This document shows, piece after piece, positions 20,929-29,723 of a DNA stretch of 64,000 nt (position 1 is its first letter; each line of letters begins with the position of its first letter). The DNA lies in assembly GCF_018130615.1 (NCBI RefSeq), contig NZ_JAFCKB010000002.1, positions 186,001-250,000 of the forward strand, in the 5' to 3' direction. Position numbers and translations under genes: made by a program. The stretch is from Bradyrhizobium manausense (GTDB taxonomy: Bacteria > Pseudomonadota > Alphaproteobacteria > Rhizobiales > Xanthobacteraceae). The notes below the pieces were generated by a model that ran no database searches, was not told the origin of the DNA, and saw only the letters and a program-made list of their open reading frames with translations.

Positions 20929-21735
20929 ATGGGGTTCGCGCTCGGTCCTCGCGCATTGGCCGCGGGCTACAAGCTCGCAGCGTTGGAGCGGACCGGCTCG
21001 ACCAACACTGATGCGATCGAAGCGGCCCGCGCCGGAGAGCGCGGCCCGATCTGGTTCGTGACAGACGAGCAGACGGCAGGCCGCGGCCGTCGCCAGCGGC
21101 CCTGGATCGCGCCGAAGGGCAATCTCGCAGCTAGCGTCCTCGAAGTCCTGGACATCGCGCCCTCAGTGGCCGCGACGATCGGCTTTGCCGCAGGGCTGGC
21201 GGAGGAGGCGGCGCTGGAGAAGGTCAGCTTGGAGGCTGCGCTGCGGCTTGGCCCCGACCGGCCGCGATACGCGCTGAAATGGCCGAATGACGTCCTCGCC
21301 AACGGCAAGAAGCTGGTTGGCATCGGCCTGGAGGCCGAAGCGGTCGGCGACCAGCTGGCTATCGTCGTCGGCATCGGCACCAACATCGTGGCAGCCCCGG
21401 AGGGCACGCCGACGCCGGCCGTGTCGCTCGCGGCCCTCGGCGTCCAGATCAGCGCGGCGGAGCTGTTCTCGGCGCTGTCGGACTCCTGGGTCGAGTTCCG
21501 CGGTATCTGGGACAATGGCCGCGGCTTTGCCGATATCCGTAAGCTGTGGCTGGAGCGCGCCGCCCGGCTTGGCGAGCCGGTCGCGATCCACACGGGAACC
21601 AAGGTGCTGGAAGGTATTTTTGACACGATCGACGACGCCGGCTGCCTGATCGTCCGCACCGCGGAAGGCCGGCTGGTGCCGGTGGCTGCGGGCGAGGTGT
21701 TCTTCGGCCCTGCGCGGTCGGTGGGAGCTGCGTGA
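20929..21735 (+). CDS. birA: Biotin--[acetyl-CoA-carboxylase] ligase
   Basis: This 268-aa enzyme adenylates biotin and attaches it to biotin carboxyl carrier domains. The catalytic domain shows the start motif LERTGSTNTDA, the biotinyl-5'-AMP loop ADEQTAGRGRRQRPW-like segment (here TDEQTAGRGRRQRPW) and the KWPNDVLANGKKLVGIG motif, followed by an SH3-like C-terminal domain. It lacks the N-terminal helix-turn-helix of E. coli BirA, so it is a group I ligase without repressor function. It lies one base after nuoN and overlaps rnj by TGATG. Confidence 0.95.
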   Translation: MGFALGPRALAAGYKLAALERTGSTNTDAIEAARAGERGPIWFVTDEQTAGRGRRQRPWIAPKGNLAASVLEVLDIAPSVAATIGFAAGLAEEAALEKVSLEAALRLGPDRPRYALKWPNDVLANGKKLVGIGLEAEAVGDQLAIVVGIGTNIVAAPEGTPTPAVSLAALGVQISAAELFSALSDSWVEFRGIWDNGRGFADIRKLWLERAARLGEPVAIHTGTKVLEGIFDTIDDAGCLIVRTAEGRLVPVAAGEVFFGPARSVGAA

Positions 21736-23405
21736 TGGCGAGGCCCGACGAACTGGTATTTGCGCCGCTGGGCGGCGTCGGCGAGATCGGCATGAACCTG
21801 TCGGTCTACGGCCTCGGCAACCGTCACCAGCGCGCCTGGTTGGCGATCGATCTTGGCGTCTCCTTCGGCGACGAGGAGCATTTGCCCGGCATCGATCTGA
21901 TCATGCCGGACATCAGCTTCCTGGAGAAGGAACGCAAGAACCTGATGGGCCTGGTGCTGACGCACGCCCATGAGGATCATTTCGGCGCGATCATCGACCT
22001 CTGGCCGAAGCTGAAATGCCCGATCTATGCGACGCAGTTCAGCGCGGCGCTGTTCGAGGCCAAATGCGCCGCGGAGCGCAATGCGCCCAAGATCCCCGTC
22101 ACCGTGGTTCCGTCAGGCGGCCGTATCGATGTCGGCCCGTTCAACGTCGAGTTCATCCCCGTCGCGCATTCAATTCCGGAAGCGCATGCGCTGGCGATCC
22201 ACACCTCAGCCGGCACGGTGCTGCACACCGGCGACTGGAAGATTGATCCGACCCCGACGCTGGGACGTCCGACCGACGAGAAGCGGCTGCGCGAGCTCGG
22301 CGAGGAGGGCGTGCTCGCTCTGATCGGCGATTCCACCAATGCGGTGCGCGACGGCCGTTCGCCGTCCGAAGCTGAGGTCGCCCGCACCATCATCGACCTG
22401 GTGAAGGCCGCCAAAGGCCGCGTTGCGGTCACGACCTTCGCCTCCAACGTGGCCCGCATCAAGGCCGTCGCCGATGCCGCGAAGGCCGCCGACCGCGAGG
22501 TCGTCGTGGTCGGCCGCGCCATGGAGCGCGTGGTGCAGGTGGCGCGCGAGACCGGCTTTCTCGACGGCGTGCAGAATTTCCGCTCGCCCGAGGTCTATGG
22601 GCATCTGCCGCAGGACAAGGTGCTGGCGCTCTGCACCGGCAGCCAGGGCGAGCCCCGCGCCGCGCTGGCCCGCATCGCCAATGACGACCACCCTGAAATC
22701 ACGCTCAACCGCGGCGACAGCGTGATCTTCTCCTCGCGCACCATCCCGGGCAACGAGAAGGCGGTCGGCTCGATCATCAACAATCTGGTGCTGCAGGGCG
22801 TCGAGGTCCTCACCGATCGCGACCACCTGGTTCATGTCTCCGGCCATCCCCGCCGCGACGAGCTGCGCGACCTGATCTCCTGGGTGAAGCCGCAGCTCCT
22901 GATCCCCGTGCATGGCGAAGCCCTGCACCTGAACGAGCACGCAAAACTCGCGCGCGCTGCCGGCGTGCCGCGTGTCCTGGTCATTCGCAACGGCGACCTG
23001 GTCAAGCTCGGCCCCGGCGATCCCGGCGTGGTCGGCGAGGTGCCGTCGGGCCGGCTCTACAAGGACGGCGCGATCCTGGAGGATTCGAAGTCCCGTGCGG
23101 TGGTCGAGCGTCGCCGCATGGCGTTCTCCGGCTGTGCCTTCGTCGCCATCGCCATGACCGCGCAGGGCGAGCTTGTCGACGAGCCCGAGGTCGATCTCGT
23201 CGGCATCCCCGAGAAGAACCGGGCCGGCGAGCCGTTCGACGACATCGTGTTCGACGCCGTGATGTCCACGATCGAGGGGCTGCCGAAGGCACGGCGCCGG
23301 GATCCTGACGCGCTGGCTGAATCGGTGCGACGCGCTGTCCGGGCCGTCATCAACGAACATTGGGGCAAAAAGCCCCCCTGTCTGGTACACGTCCTGACGG
23401 TGTAA
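21735..23405 (+). CDS. rnj: Ribonuclease J
   Basis: RNase J (556 aa) is a metallo-beta-lactamase/beta-CASP ribonuclease with endo- and 5'-exonuclease activity in RNA maturation and decay. The zinc motif THAHEDH spans residues 76-82 (H77, H79, D81, H82). Further ligands appear in VAHSIPEAHA and HTGDWKID. The beta-CASP motifs SGHPRRDEL and IPVHGEALHL are near residues 370 and 395. The ATG at 21735 overlaps the birA stop. The order nuoN-birA-rnj-mce is conserved in many Rhizobiales. Confidence 0.95.
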   Translation: MARPDELVFAPLGGVGEIGMNLSVYGLGNRHQRAWLAIDLGVSFGDEEHLPGIDLIMPDISFLEKERKNLMGLVLTHAHEDHFGAIIDLWPKLKCPIYATQFSAALFEAKCAAERNAPKIPVTVVPSGGRIDVGPFNVEFIPVAHSIPEAHALAIHTSAGTVLHTGDWKIDPTPTLGRPTDEKRLRELGEEGVLALIGDSTNAVRDGRSPSEAEVARTIIDLVKAAKGRVAVTTFASNVARIKAVADAAKAADREVVVVGRAMERVVQVARETGFLDGVQNFRSPEVYGHLPQDKVLALCTGSQGEPRAALARIANDDHPEITLNRGDSVIFSSRTIPGNEKAVGSIINNLVLQGVEVLTDRDHLVHVSGHPRRDELRDLISWVKPQLLIPVHGEALHLNEHAKLARAAGVPRVLVIRNGDLVKLGPGDPGVVGEVPSGRLYKDGAILEDSKSRAVVERRRMAFSGCAFVAIAMTAQGELVDEPEVDLVGIPEKNRAGEPFDDIVFDAVMSTIEGLPKARRRDPDALAESVRRAVRAVINEHWGKKPPCLVHVLTV

Positions 23406-23457
23406 TCGTGTCGGCACGGTCTCGGTTGTCCGGATCGTGCGCTGAGGGAGAAGAAAC

Positions 23458-23862
23458 ATGCTGGGTCGCCTCAACCACGTCGCGATCGCGACCAGGGACG
23501 CCGTCAAGGCCGCCAAGATCTACGGCGCGGCGTTCGGGGCGCAGATTTCGGAAGCCGTTCCGCTGCCCGAGCACGGCGTCACCACGGTGTTCGCGACGCT
23601 GCCCAACACCAAGATCGAGTTCATCGAGCCGCTCGGCGAGGCCTCGCCGATCGCGAAGTTCCTCGAGCGCAATGCCGATGGCGGCATCCATCACGTCTGC
23701 TACGAGGTCGTCGACATCATCACCTCGCGCGACACGCTGGTGAAGGAGGGCGCGCGGGTGCTCGGCGACGGCGTGCCGAAGATCGGTGCCCACGGCAAGC
23801 CGGTGCTGTTCCTGCACCCGAAGGACTTTTCCGGCGCACTGGTCGAAATCGAGCAGGCGTAA
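23458..23862 (+). CDS. mce: Methylmalonyl-CoA epimerase
   Basis: The 134-aa glyoxalase-fold enzyme interconverts (2S)- and (2R)-methylmalonyl-CoA in propionate metabolism. The metal ligands typical of the family are seen: His7 in GRLNHVAIAT, His in GGIHHVCYEV and Glu in ALVEIEQA at the C-terminus. It stands alone among non-propionate genes, as is common for this locus in Rhizobiales. AGGGAGAAGAAAC precedes the ATG. Confidence 0.93.
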   Translation: MLGRLNHVAIATRDAVKAAKIYGAAFGAQISEAVPLPEHGVTTVFATLPNTKIEFIEPLGEASPIAKFLERNADGGIHHVCYEVVDIITSRDTLVKEGARVLGDGVPKIGAHGKPVLFLHPKDFSGALVEIEQA

Positions 23863-23871
23863 GGCCCGATC

Positions 23872-24147
23872 ATGGCCATCCAGATATCGACCGCGCTCGC
23901 GATCTACTTCGTGATCTGGTGGATCGCGCTGTTCTTGACGCTGCCGTTCGGCGTGCGCAGCCAGCACGAGGACGGCGTCGGCGCGCCGGGCACGGACCCG
24001 GGCGCACCTGTTCTGACCGGCATGAAGCGCAAGCTGGTCTGGACCACGATCATCTCGGCGATCATCTATGGCCTCGGCGTTGCCGCCTATCACGCCGGCT
24101 ATCTCTCGCTCGAACGTCTGTCGAAATTGATGGGAATGCCGTTTTAG
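23872..24147 (+). CDS. DUF1467 family membrane protein
   Basis: The 91-aa protein has an N-terminal helix with the motif YFVIWWIALFLTLPFGVRSQ, a short hydrophilic loop rich in Gly and Pro (GAPGTDPGAP), and a second helix (TTIISAIIYGLGVAAYHAGY). These are the marks of DUF1467, a small family of unknown function found next to mce in alphaproteobacteria. In related genomes proS usually comes next; here about 25 kb of other genes separates the two. Confidence 0.88.
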   Translation: MAIQISTALAIYFVIWWIALFLTLPFGVRSQHEDGVGAPGTDPGAPVLTGMKRKLVWTTIISAIIYGLGVAAYHAGYLSLERLSKLMGMPF

Positions 24148-24202
24148 GCTTTCCCGCCGGCGTGCTGGATTTTCCGCGTTGCGTCGTTACGGGGGGACAT
24201 GA

Positions 24203-24550
24203 ATGACTTTTCAGAGGATCGCCGTTGCGCTTCTGGTGCTGATCGTCGCCGGTCTCGGCGGCATCGGCTATTTCGAGTGGAAGATGGCCGTGCAGGTGCG
24301 CACGCTGAAGGCGTTCGTCGAAGGCTACGTCTTCAACGAGGCGGTGATGGCCTGCGAGCAGGCCAAGAGCTCGACGCCGTTCAAATGGAACGGCGGAAAA
24401 AGCACCTCGGTGATCGGGCTGAACTCGGTCAAAACAGACAAATACACCGTCAGCGCCAGCTATACGCTGGTGGCGGACAGCGTCTATTGTGATTACGATC
24501 CAATCAAAAGAAAGGCCGAGATCGGCTCGAGCTTCCTCGAGCGGGAGTAA
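24203..24550 (+). CDS. Hypothetical membrane-anchored protein
   Basis: The 115-aa protein has an N-terminal membrane anchor or signal (RIAVALLVLIVAGLGGIGYF) and an exported domain of about 85 residues. Two cysteines (in VMACEQAK and VYCDYD) could form a disulphide outside the cytoplasm. The end of the domain is beta-rich (KYTVSASYTLVADSVYC). I do not recognise a family. GGGGGGACATGA provides a ribosome site. It lies in the same direction as, and 55 bp after, DUF1467. Confidence 0.65.
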   Translation: MTFQRIAVALLVLIVAGLGGIGYFEWKMAVQVRTLKAFVEGYVFNEAVMACEQAKSSTPFKWNGGKSTSVIGLNSVKTDKYTVSASYTLVADSVYCDYDPIKRKAEIGSSFLERE

Positions 24551-24583
24551 CGATCCGGCCATCAAGCATGGGATGGGATCGTC

Positions 24584-25870
24584 ATGACGCAGGGGCAGGG
24601 GGACTATCGGATTCTGCAGGAAGCGGCGTTGCGGGATTATCTCGCGAGCCTGCCTGACATCACAGCGCTGCTCGGCGGAGCGCCGGCGGCCTGGGTCATC
24701 ACCGAGGTCGGCGACGGCAACCTCAATCTCGTCTTCATCGTGAAGGGCGCGCGCGGCGGCATTGCCGTGAAGCAGGCGCTGCCTTACGTCCGCCTCGTCG
24801 GCGAGAGCTGGCCGCTGCCGCTGTCGCGGGCCCATTACGAATATCTCGCTCTGTCCCGGCAAGCCCGGCTCGCGCCCGGCCTCGTGCCGGCGCTGCTGCA
24901 TCACAACGAGACGCTGGCGCTGACCGTGATGGAGCTGCTCGAGCCCCACATCATCATGCGCAAGGGGCTGGTCGCGGGTGCCTGCTATCCGCGCTTCGTC
25001 GACGACATCACCACCTTCATGGCGCGGACGCTGTTCTTCACCTCGGATCTCGCGCTTCCTGCTGCCGAGAAGAAGGAGGCCATCGCGGCCTTCGCCGGCA
25101 ATCACGCGCTCTGCAAGATCACCGAGGATCTGATCTTCACCGATCCCTACCGCATCGCCGAGCAGAACCGCTGGACCACGCCGCATCTCGATGCGCTCGC
25201 CGCATCCTTGCGCGACGACATGGAGCTGCATGTCGCGATCTCCCGCTTGAAGCTCAAATTCATGGCGAGCCCGGAAGCACTGCTGCATGGCGATCTCCAC
25301 ACCGGCTCGATCATGGTGACGGAGGGCGAGACGCGGGTGATCGATCCCGAATTCGCCTTCTACGGCCCGATGGGCTTTGATGTCGGCGCCGTGCTCGCCA
25401 ATCTTCTGATGGCCTATTTCGCCTCCGCCGGGCACGAGCGCGCACCGGGTGAGCGGCGCGACTTCGAGACCTGGGTGCTGGAGACGGTCGAGCAGGCTTG
25501 GGGCGGGTTCGCTCAGAAGTTTCTCGATCTCTGGCGGTCGGGGGCCAATGGCGATGCCTATCCCGTCTCGCTCTTCGCCGGCGAGAAGGGCGCGGCGCGG
25601 TTGGAGGCCGAGCGGCAGGCCTATATGCAGCGGCTGTTTACCGACACGGTCGGCTTTGCCGCCGCCAAAACCATCCGCCGCATCTTCGGCCTCGCCCACA
25701 ATATCGACTTCGAGCTGATCGAGGACCCCAGGAAGCGGGCGATCAGCGAGGCCCGCGCCGTGCGGCTCGCGCGAGGGATGATGGTGGAGGCGGTGGCGTT
25801 TCGGACGATCCTCGACGTGACGGGCGCTGCGCGAAAATTGCGGGATTGGCAGCCGGAATTGTCAGGCTGA
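24584..25870 (+). CDS. mtnK: S-methyl-5-thioribose kinase
   Basis: The 428-aa kinase phosphorylates 5-methylthioribose in the methionine salvage pathway. The aminoglycoside-phosphotransferase-like fold shows EVGDGNLNLVFIV (N-lobe, near residues 45-57), the catalytic HGDLHTGSIMV and the metal-binding DPEFAFYGPMGFDVG, both diagnostic of MTR kinases. No other salvage gene (mtnA, mtnD) is visible nearby, so the rest of the pathway must be encoded elsewhere. The start at 24584 has an ATCCGG...GGGATCGTC leader without a strong ribosome site. Confidence 0.92.
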   Translation: MTQGQGDYRILQEAALRDYLASLPDITALLGGAPAAWVITEVGDGNLNLVFIVKGARGGIAVKQALPYVRLVGESWPLPLSRAHYEYLALSRQARLAPGLVPALLHHNETLALTVMELLEPHIIMRKGLVAGACYPRFVDDITTFMARTLFFTSDLALPAAEKKEAIAAFAGNHALCKITEDLIFTDPYRIAEQNRWTTPHLDALAASLRDDMELHVAISRLKLKFMASPEALLHGDLHTGSIMVTEGETRVIDPEFAFYGPMGFDVGAVLANLLMAYFASAGHERAPGERRDFETWVLETVEQAWGGFAQKFLDLWRSGANGDAYPVSLFAGEKGAARLEAERQAYMQRLFTDTVGFAAAKTIRRIFGLAHNIDFELIEDPRKRAISEARAVRLARGMMVEAVAFRTILDVTGAARKLRDWQPELSG

Positions 25871-25902
25871 CAGTCGCAATGACGGGCGGAGATCGTCGTG
25901 CG

Positions 25903-26122
25903 TCAATACAGCCGCATGGGCAGCGGCGCGCCGTCCGGGCCGGCCAGCAGCCCCCAGGTCTCGTTGGCGGCGACATCGAACTCGCGGCTCTGTGGCACCC
26001 GGAGCAGCGCCGGCCCATCGGACGTCGTCCCGGGCCGGATCCGGCGTCACCGGGATCGCCATCGCGGCCGTGGCGGCGAGCAGACTGCCGGCGAGCAAGG
26101 CCCCTAGCGTTCGACGATTCAT
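25903..26122 (-). pseudogene. Small secreted protein gene with an apparent frameshift
   Basis: From the ATG at 26122 the reading frame gives a clear signal peptide (NRRTLGALLAGSLLAATAAMA) but then a composition of out-of-frame type. The next frame, open after a stop near 26055, reads PALLRVPQSREFDVAANETW and then GLLAGPDGAPLPMRLY, ending at a TGA at 25903-25905. That looks like the real C-terminal part of a roughly 70-residue secreted protein. Joining the frames needs a one-base deletion (or two-base insertion) in the GC-rich stretch about 26020-26050. It is either a recent pseudogene or a sequencing error. I do not recognise the family. Confidence 0.45.
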
Positions 26123-26173
26123 TTTTTCCGCGATCCTTCGCGCCCGGATGATGATCCTGAGCTTGGTCGCGTC

Positions 26174-26197
26174 GGTCAGGAAATATGTTCACTGACC
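26174..26197. promoter_or_regulatory. Inverted repeat upstream of the peptide ABC operon
   Basis: GGTCAG and CTGACC are separated by 12 bp, forming a 24-bp dyad with an AT-rich centre. It lies about 136 bp upstream of the binding-protein start in a 210-bp non-coding stretch. It could be a regulator site for the transporter operon. The arms are short, so chance is not excluded. Confidence 0.3.
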
Positions 26198-26332
26198 TGG
26201 CTCGCTCGATGACGCGCCGCGTCAATCGGCGTCCTTCGGGAACCGCTCACCCTCAAAAACGAAGCTTGCGCTCGACCGGCCGCGGATGGTCAACTCGCGG
26301 ACCGGAAGACACCTGCGTTGTTTGGGGGACAC

Positions 26333-27922
26333 ATGATGTTCAGGAAGATCGCAATCGTCACGGGCTTGGGGCTGGCGCTTGCCGGGGCAGCTGAGGCCCA
26401 GACACCGCGCAAGGGCGGTACCATCCGCATGACCGCGCCCTATGGCTCGAGCTTCACCAGCCTCGACATTCACACCACCCAGCGCGCCCAGGACGAGATC
26501 TACGCCAAGGCCCTGCATCGCTCGCTCTACACCTGGGACTCCGCGGAAGGAAAGCCGGTTCCGGAACTTGCGAAGGAGGTCACCGTCTCGGGCGGTGGTC
26601 TCGTTTACACCTTCAAGCTCCGCGACGACGCCTATTTCCACAACGGCCGCAAGATGACGGCCGACGATATCATCTGGTCCTACAACCGCATCATGGACGG
26701 CACCAAGGCCTATCCTGGCGCGCGTTTTGTCCGCGTGATCGAGGGTGCGGCCGCGGTCGAAAAGGGGCAGGCCAAGGAGATCTCCGGCCTGAAGAAGATC
26801 GATGACTTCACCCTCGAGATGAAGCTGACCGAGAAGGTCGATCCCGGCTTCTATTTCTTCACCGCACTGACCTCGATCTATCCCGCCGACGAGGGGGCCA
26901 AGGAAAGCTTCATCCAGCATCCGATCGGTCTCGGACCGTTCAAGTTCGTCGAGCACGTGCCGGGCTCGCGCATCGTCCTTGAGCGGTGGGAGAAGTTCTA
27001 CAAGCCCGGCAAGCCCTATGCCGACAAGGTGATCGTGTCGATCATGGGCGAGGCGGCGGCGCGCGATGTCGCCTTCCGCAACAAGGAAATCGATACCTCG
27101 GTGCTCGGACCGGCGCAGTATGTCGCCTATCAGGCCGACCCCAATCTCAAGGGCACCATCGTCGAGGTTGCCGAGGTCTTCACGCGTTACATGGGGATGA
27201 ATCCCGCGTTCAAGCCATTCTCCGACAAGCGCGTCCGGCAGGCGATCAACTACGCGATCGATACCGATTTGATCATCAGCAAGCTGGTCAAGGGCAAGGC
27301 CTATCGCGCCACCAGCTGGCTGCCGCTGACCTCGCCCGCCTACGACAAGGCGATGAAGCCGTACGCTTACGATCCCGCCAAGGCCAAGCAGCTGCTCACG
27401 GAGGCCGGCTATCCCCAAGGCTTCGAGTTCGAATGGACCACCAGCCAGAATGAAAGCTGGGGCCTGCCGATCGTCTCGGCCGTGATCCCGATGCTGGACA
27501 AGGTCGGTATCAAGGCGAAGGTCAAGCAGGTCGAGACCGCGGTGCTGGCCGAGGTGGTTCGCACCGGTGACTACCAGGCCTTCATTTATTCCCAGCAGAG
27601 CGGTCCGGACCCGCTGGCTGCCCTCAAATGCTTCCACTCGTCGACGCCGCAGCCGGCCTGCAACTACATGAATTTCAAGAATGCCGACTTCGACAAGATC
27701 CTCGACGAGGCGGGACAGGCCGACGACGCTGCCAAGCGCACGCAGCTGCTGCAGAAGGCCAATGCGCTGCTCTACGAGGAGGCGCCGGTCTGGTTCTTCA
27801 ACTACAACAAGGCGGTCATGGCCGTGCAGCCCTGGCTCCACGGAATTCAGCAGAACCCGACCGAGCTGACCCACCAGAACACCGAGGAGCTCTGGGTCGA
27901 CGAGACCTCGCCCGCAAAGTGA
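26333..27922 (+). CDS. ABC transporter substrate-binding protein, peptide (family 5)
   Basis: The 529-aa periplasmic protein is the solute-binding part of a Dpp/Opp-type importer. A signal peptide ends near AGAAEAQ, and the mature protein begins TPRKGGTIRM. The family 5 signature region YTFKLRDDAYFHNGRKMTADD lies near residues 95-115 (quoted part: FHNGRKMTADDIIWSYNR). FSDKRVRQAINYAIDTD and FFNYNKAVMA are also typical. The ATG at 26333 follows GGGGGACAC; a second ATG is adjacent. Two permease and two ATPase genes follow. Ligand (di- or oligopeptide, or another amide) cannot be read from the sequence. Confidence 0.92.
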   Translation: MMFRKIAIVTGLGLALAGAAEAQTPRKGGTIRMTAPYGSSFTSLDIHTTQRAQDEIYAKALHRSLYTWDSAEGKPVPELAKEVTVSGGGLVYTFKLRDDAYFHNGRKMTADDIIWSYNRIMDGTKAYPGARFVRVIEGAAAVEKGQAKEISGLKKIDDFTLEMKLTEKVDPGFYFFTALTSIYPADEGAKESFIQHPIGLGPFKFVEHVPGSRIVLERWEKFYKPGKPYADKVIVSIMGEAAARDVAFRNKEIDTSVLGPAQYVAYQADPNLKGTIVEVAEVFTRYMGMNPAFKPFSDKRVRQAINYAIDTDLIISKLVKGKAYRATSWLPLTSPAYDKAMKPYAYDPAKAKQLLTEAGYPQGFEFEWTTSQNESWGLPIVSAVIPMLDKVGIKAKVKQVETAVLAEVVRTGDYQAFIYSQQSGPDPLAALKCFHSSTPQPACNYMNFKNADFDKILDEAGQADDAAKRTQLLQKANALLYEEAPVWFFNYNKAVMAVQPWLHGIQQNPTELTHQNTEELWVDETSPAK

Positions 27923-27975
27923 CACGCGTTCTCGTGCTCCCTCCATCGTCATGAGCGATGGGGGGAGGGAAGAAA

Positions 27976-28905
27976 GTGCCGATGCTCTCCTTCCTGATCC
28001 GCCGCCTGCTGCAATCCATTCCGACCGTGCTCGCCGTCGTGCTGCTGGTGTTCGTGCTGTTCAGCGTCGTTCCCGGCAGCATCGTCTCGAGCATGAGCGA
28101 TGACGCCGATCCCCAGGTCGAGCTGCGCCTGAAGCAACAGCTCGGCCTCAACGATCCGGTCTATGTGCGCTTCGGCACCTACATCGCCAAGCTCGCCACC
28201 GGTGATTTCGGGACGTCGTTCCGGACGCGCGAACCTGTGACGGCCATGATCGCCAAGCGGGCCTGGCCGACGCTGCAGCTCATCTTTGCGGCCATGGCGT
28301 TTTCCGTCGTGCTCGGCGTGCCGCTCGGCTTCATCGCCGCACTGCGGCCCGGCGGACTTGTCGACAGTGCAGCAATGGTTCTGGCCGTGTCTGGCCTTTC
28401 CATCGCAAAGTTCTGGCTCGGGCTGGTGCTGATGTATCTGTTCGCCCTGAAGCTCGGCTGGCTGCCGAGTTTCGGCTACGGCGATGGCGGCCTGAAATAT
28501 CTGCTGCTGCCGGCGGTGACGCTCGGCGTCTCGCCGATGGCGCTGTTCGCCCGGACGACGCGCGCTGCGGTCCTTGAGATCATGACCGCCGATTTCGTCC
28601 GCACCGCGCGTTCGAAGGGCATGAGCGAGACCCGCGTCGTGAAATGGCACGTGATGCGCAACGCCCTCGTCATCATTCTCACCACCGTCGGCCTGCAGTT
28701 CGGCGGGCTGATGGGGCAGGCGGTCGTGGTCGAGAAGCTGTTTTCCTGGCCGGGCATCGGCTCGCTGCTCGTGGACAGCGTCCTGCAGCGCGACATTCCG
28801 GCCGTCCAGGGCTCCATCCTGGTGGTGGTGCTGGCCTTTCTCGCGATCAATCTGCTGATCGACGTGCTCTACGGCGTGATCGATCCCAGGATCAGATACG
28901 CATGA
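27976..28905 (+). CDS. Peptide ABC transporter permease (DppB type)
   Basis: The 309-aa inner-membrane permease has about six helices. The N-terminus LSFLIRRLLQSIPTVLAVVL and the conserved EAA loop region (RTARSKGMSETRVVKWHVMRN, residues about 200-220; key part ARSKGMSE) match the BPD_transp_1 family. It ends with LYGVIDPRIRYA, as is usual in DppB. I prefer the GTG at 27976 with GGAGGGAAG upstream at suitable spacing; ATG at 27982 or 27958 would also work. Its stop overlaps the next gene's start (ATGA). Confidence 0.92.
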   Translation: MPMLSFLIRRLLQSIPTVLAVVLLVFVLFSVVPGSIVSSMSDDADPQVELRLKQQLGLNDPVYVRFGTYIAKLATGDFGTSFRTREPVTAMIAKRAWPTLQLIFAAMAFSVVLGVPLGFIAALRPGGLVDSAAMVLAVSGLSIAKFWLGLVLMYLFALKLGWLPSFGYGDGGLKYLLLPAVTLGVSPMALFARTTRAAVLEIMTADFVRTARSKGMSETRVVKWHVMRNALVIILTTVGLQFGGLMGQAVVVEKLFSWPGIGSLLVDSVLQRDIPAVQGSILVVVLAFLAINLLIDVLYGVIDPRIRYA

Positions 28906-29723
28906 AGCTCCGCGCCAATCTCATCATCGGTGGCGCCTTGTTCGCGCTTGCGATCATCGTCGGCGTGCTCGCGCCCTGGCTGGCGCACACCGATCCCGTG
29001 CTCGACGCCAATTTGCTGAACGCGGAGGAGCCGCCGAGCTGGACCTGGTGGTTCGGGACCGACGACCAGGGCCGCGATATCTATTCCCGCGTCGTCTACG
29101 GCGCCCGCGTCTCGCTGACGGTCGGCATCATCTCGCAGCTCATCAACAGCGTGATCGGCGTGGCCCTGGGGCTCAGCGCGGGCTATTGGGGCGGCTGGTG
29201 GGACGATTTCGTCAACGCCCTGACTAATGTCATGCTCGCGATCCCTTCGCTGATCTTCGCGCTCGCCATCATGGCGGTGCTTGGACCCGGCCTGACCAGC
29301 CTGCTGATCGCACTCGGGCTGACCAACTGGTCCTTCACGTGCCGGATCGCACGGGCGTCCGCGCTGTCGCTCAGAAACCAGGGCTATGTGCAGGCGGCCA
29401 CCGTGCTCGGTTACAGCGATTTGCGCATCATGATCACGCAGCTCTTGCCGAACATGCTGGGGCCGATCGTCGTCATCGGCACGCTTGGCATGGGCAGCGC
29501 GGTCCTGTCCGAGGCCGCCTTGTCGTTTCTCGGCCTCGGCGTTCGGCCGCCATTCCCAAGCTGGGGCAGCATGCTGTCGGATGCCCGCGACCAGATCACG
29601 ACGGCGCCGTGGCTCTCGGTGTTTCCGGGGCTAGCCATTTTCCTGACCGTGCTCGGCCTCAATCTGCTCGGCGATGGCCTGCGCGACATTCTCGATCCTC
29701 AGTCGCGGAGCCGGCGGGCATGA
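28902..29723 (+). CDS. Peptide ABC transporter permease (DppC type)
   Basis: The 273-aa permease has the DppC hallmarks: the WFGTDDQGRDIYSRVVYGAR motif after the first helix (residues about 47-66), the EAA loop (VQAATVLGYSDLRIMITQLL) and GLGVRPPFPSWGSML near residue 215. It pairs with the upstream DppB-type permease to form the membrane channel. The ATG at 28902 overlaps the preceding stop, and its own stop overlaps the ATPase gene by ATGA. Confidence 0.93.
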   Translation: MKLRANLIIGGALFALAIIVGVLAPWLAHTDPVLDANLLNAEEPPSWTWWFGTDDQGRDIYSRVVYGARVSLTVGIISQLINSVIGVALGLSAGYWGGWWDDFVNALTNVMLAIPSLIFALAIMAVLGPGLTSLLIALGLTNWSFTCRIARASALSLRNQGYVQAATVLGYSDLRIMITQLLPNMLGPIVVIGTLGMGSAVLSEAALSFLGLGVRPPFPSWGSMLSDARDQITTAPWLSVFPGLAIFLTVLGLNLLGDGLRDILDPQSRSRRA

